This document shows positions 6,475-6,946 of a DNA stretch of 6,946 bases, in pieces. Both the position numbers and the translations under genes were made by a program. The notes below the pieces were generated by a model. That model was not told where the DNA came from, searched no databases, and saw nothing but the letters and a program-made list of their open reading frames with translations. Source of the stretch: JAHCHL01 sp964546835 (GTDB lineage: Bacteria > Armatimonadota > Fimbriimonadia > Fimbriimonadales > ATM1); assembly GCA_964546835.1 (NCBI GenBank), contig CAZJKW010000112.1:1-6946 (forward strand). Direction: 5' to 3'. The stretch's first letter is position 1; every line of letters begins with the position of its first letter.

Positions 6475-6946
6475 ATGGCTTGGTCGGGATTAGACCGGAA
6501 GTCGAAGATTGGAGTTGGAGCATTGGCATTTGCTGTGCTTGCAACCGGAGGATTTTTCGGTGCAAAGAGTGCTGTTCAGTCTAACTCGGCGAGTATCTCC
6601 GGTGAAAAATTTGCAGTTCATGTAACAGGTGCCGTTAAGGACCCCCAGGTTAGTGATGCTACTCATGAAATGGTAGTTGCGGAAGCGATCGAATTGGCGG
6701 GTGGAGAGGCGAAAGACGCTGACCTTACCAAAATCAATTTGGCGGCCAAATTGCTGCCAAACACTCAACTGTACGTTCCCATTGAGGGTGAAGAGCCCGA
6801 AGAATCTCGATTGGGTCCGTATTCAGCTTCGATTTCAAGCACAGCCCGGTTTGCGGACGTCTCGCCAAAGCCAAGCGGGTCCGGCGGAGGATTAATTAAC
6901 TTGAATCAAGCCAGTGAGGCCGAATTAGACACGTTGCCTGGTGTTG
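6475..6946 (+). CDS. comEA: ComEA-like DNA-uptake protein (TM anchor, SLBB-type domain, helix-hairpin-helix); partial
   Basis: The frame is open from ATG 6475 to the right edge (157 full codons), so the C-terminus is missing. A short basic start (DRKSK) leads into one membrane segment (about 12-30, IGVGALAFAVLATGGFFGA), then a linker. An SLBB-type domain follows (about 45-102: FAVHVTGAVKDP, AEAIELAGG, DADLTKINLAAKLLPNTQLYVP), then a low-complexity Ser/Pro/Gly linker. The first helix-hairpin-helix starts at L140 (LINLNQASEAELDTLPGV), cut off by the window edge. This is the ComEA order. Such proteins bind double-stranded DNA in the periplasm and pull it in during natural transformation. The usual P-G-V-Y after GAVK is P-Q-V-S here. 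No Shine-Dalgarno is clear before the ATG. The gene diverges from the sugar cluster across 58 bp and has no evident functional link to it. Confidence 0.88.
   Translation, partial: MAWSGLDRKSKIGVGALAFAVLATGGFFGAKSAVQSNSASISGEKFAVHVTGAVKDPQVSDATHEMVVAEAIELAGGEAKDADLTKINLAAKLLPNTQLYVPIEGEEPEESRLGPYSASISSTARFADVSPKPSGSGGGLINLNQASEAELDTLPGV

Noticed and set aside
6455..6493. Short plus-strand ORF (MPKQAFVWLGRD) overlapping the comEA start
   Set aside because: Twelve codons with no supporting Shine-Dalgarno or family match; likely chance.
6417..6546. Minus-strand open frame continuing upstream of the nucleotidyltransferase (including ATG 6431)
   Set aside because: It runs antisense through the start of comEA, and family members begin at the MRGIVIAGG-type strand. 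Read as a shadow frame.

Overview
The window looks like chromosomal DNA of a diderm (outer-membrane) bacterium with moderate GC. The evidence is an outer-membrane beta-barrel gene of the PorV/UPF0164/FadL-like type, several Sec signal peptides, and an NDP-sugar gene set. The combination (PorV-like barrel, Ig-like secreted protein, caspase-fold protein, ComEA) would suit a less-studied phylum such as Armatimonadota, but this is an impression and not a result. A short run of Ns suggests a draft or metagenome assembly. I see no mobile element, CRISPR array, tRNA or rRNA.

Layout. Six genes lie head to tail on the minus strand and appear to be transcribed from about 6416 down past position 1. In order they are: a sugar-1-phosphate nucleotidyltransferase (5387-6416, interrupted by a 10-N gap), a DegT/DnrJ-type PLP sugar aminotransferase (4255-5376), a Cof-type HAD phosphatase (3427-4254), a secreted protein with three Ig-like domains (2390-3382), a PorV-like outer-membrane barrel (1225-2355), and a secreted protein with TPR-like repeats and a caspase-like domain (1-1218, running off the left edge). 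Spacings are 10, 0, 44, 34 and 6 bp. A comEA-like DNA-uptake gene starts at 6475 on the plus strand, diverges from the cluster across 58 bp, and runs off the right edge. Coding density is very high, and no stretch over 100 bp lacks a gene.

How the genes fit together. The first three genes are cytoplasmic enzymes of sugar activation and modification: NDP-sugar synthesis, a PLP aminotransferase for a keto sugar, and a phosphatase. The last three are envelope or secreted proteins. A 44-bp spacer with a perfect 6-bp inverted repeat around a TATACT hexamer separates the two halves, so there may be two transcription units.

Most interesting points. (1) The caspase-like protein has the fold landmarks of the family, but both catalytic positions appear lost: His is Gln280, and Cys is Val329 in my alignment. 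It looks like a secreted pseudo-caspase, encoded 6 bp after a PorV-like barrel. (2) The N gap breaks the nucleotidyltransferase frame. The sequence on either side rebuilds the family's signature loop exactly if the true gap is 6 bases, so the apparent frameshift is an assembly artefact and a naive gene call at this locus will be wrong.
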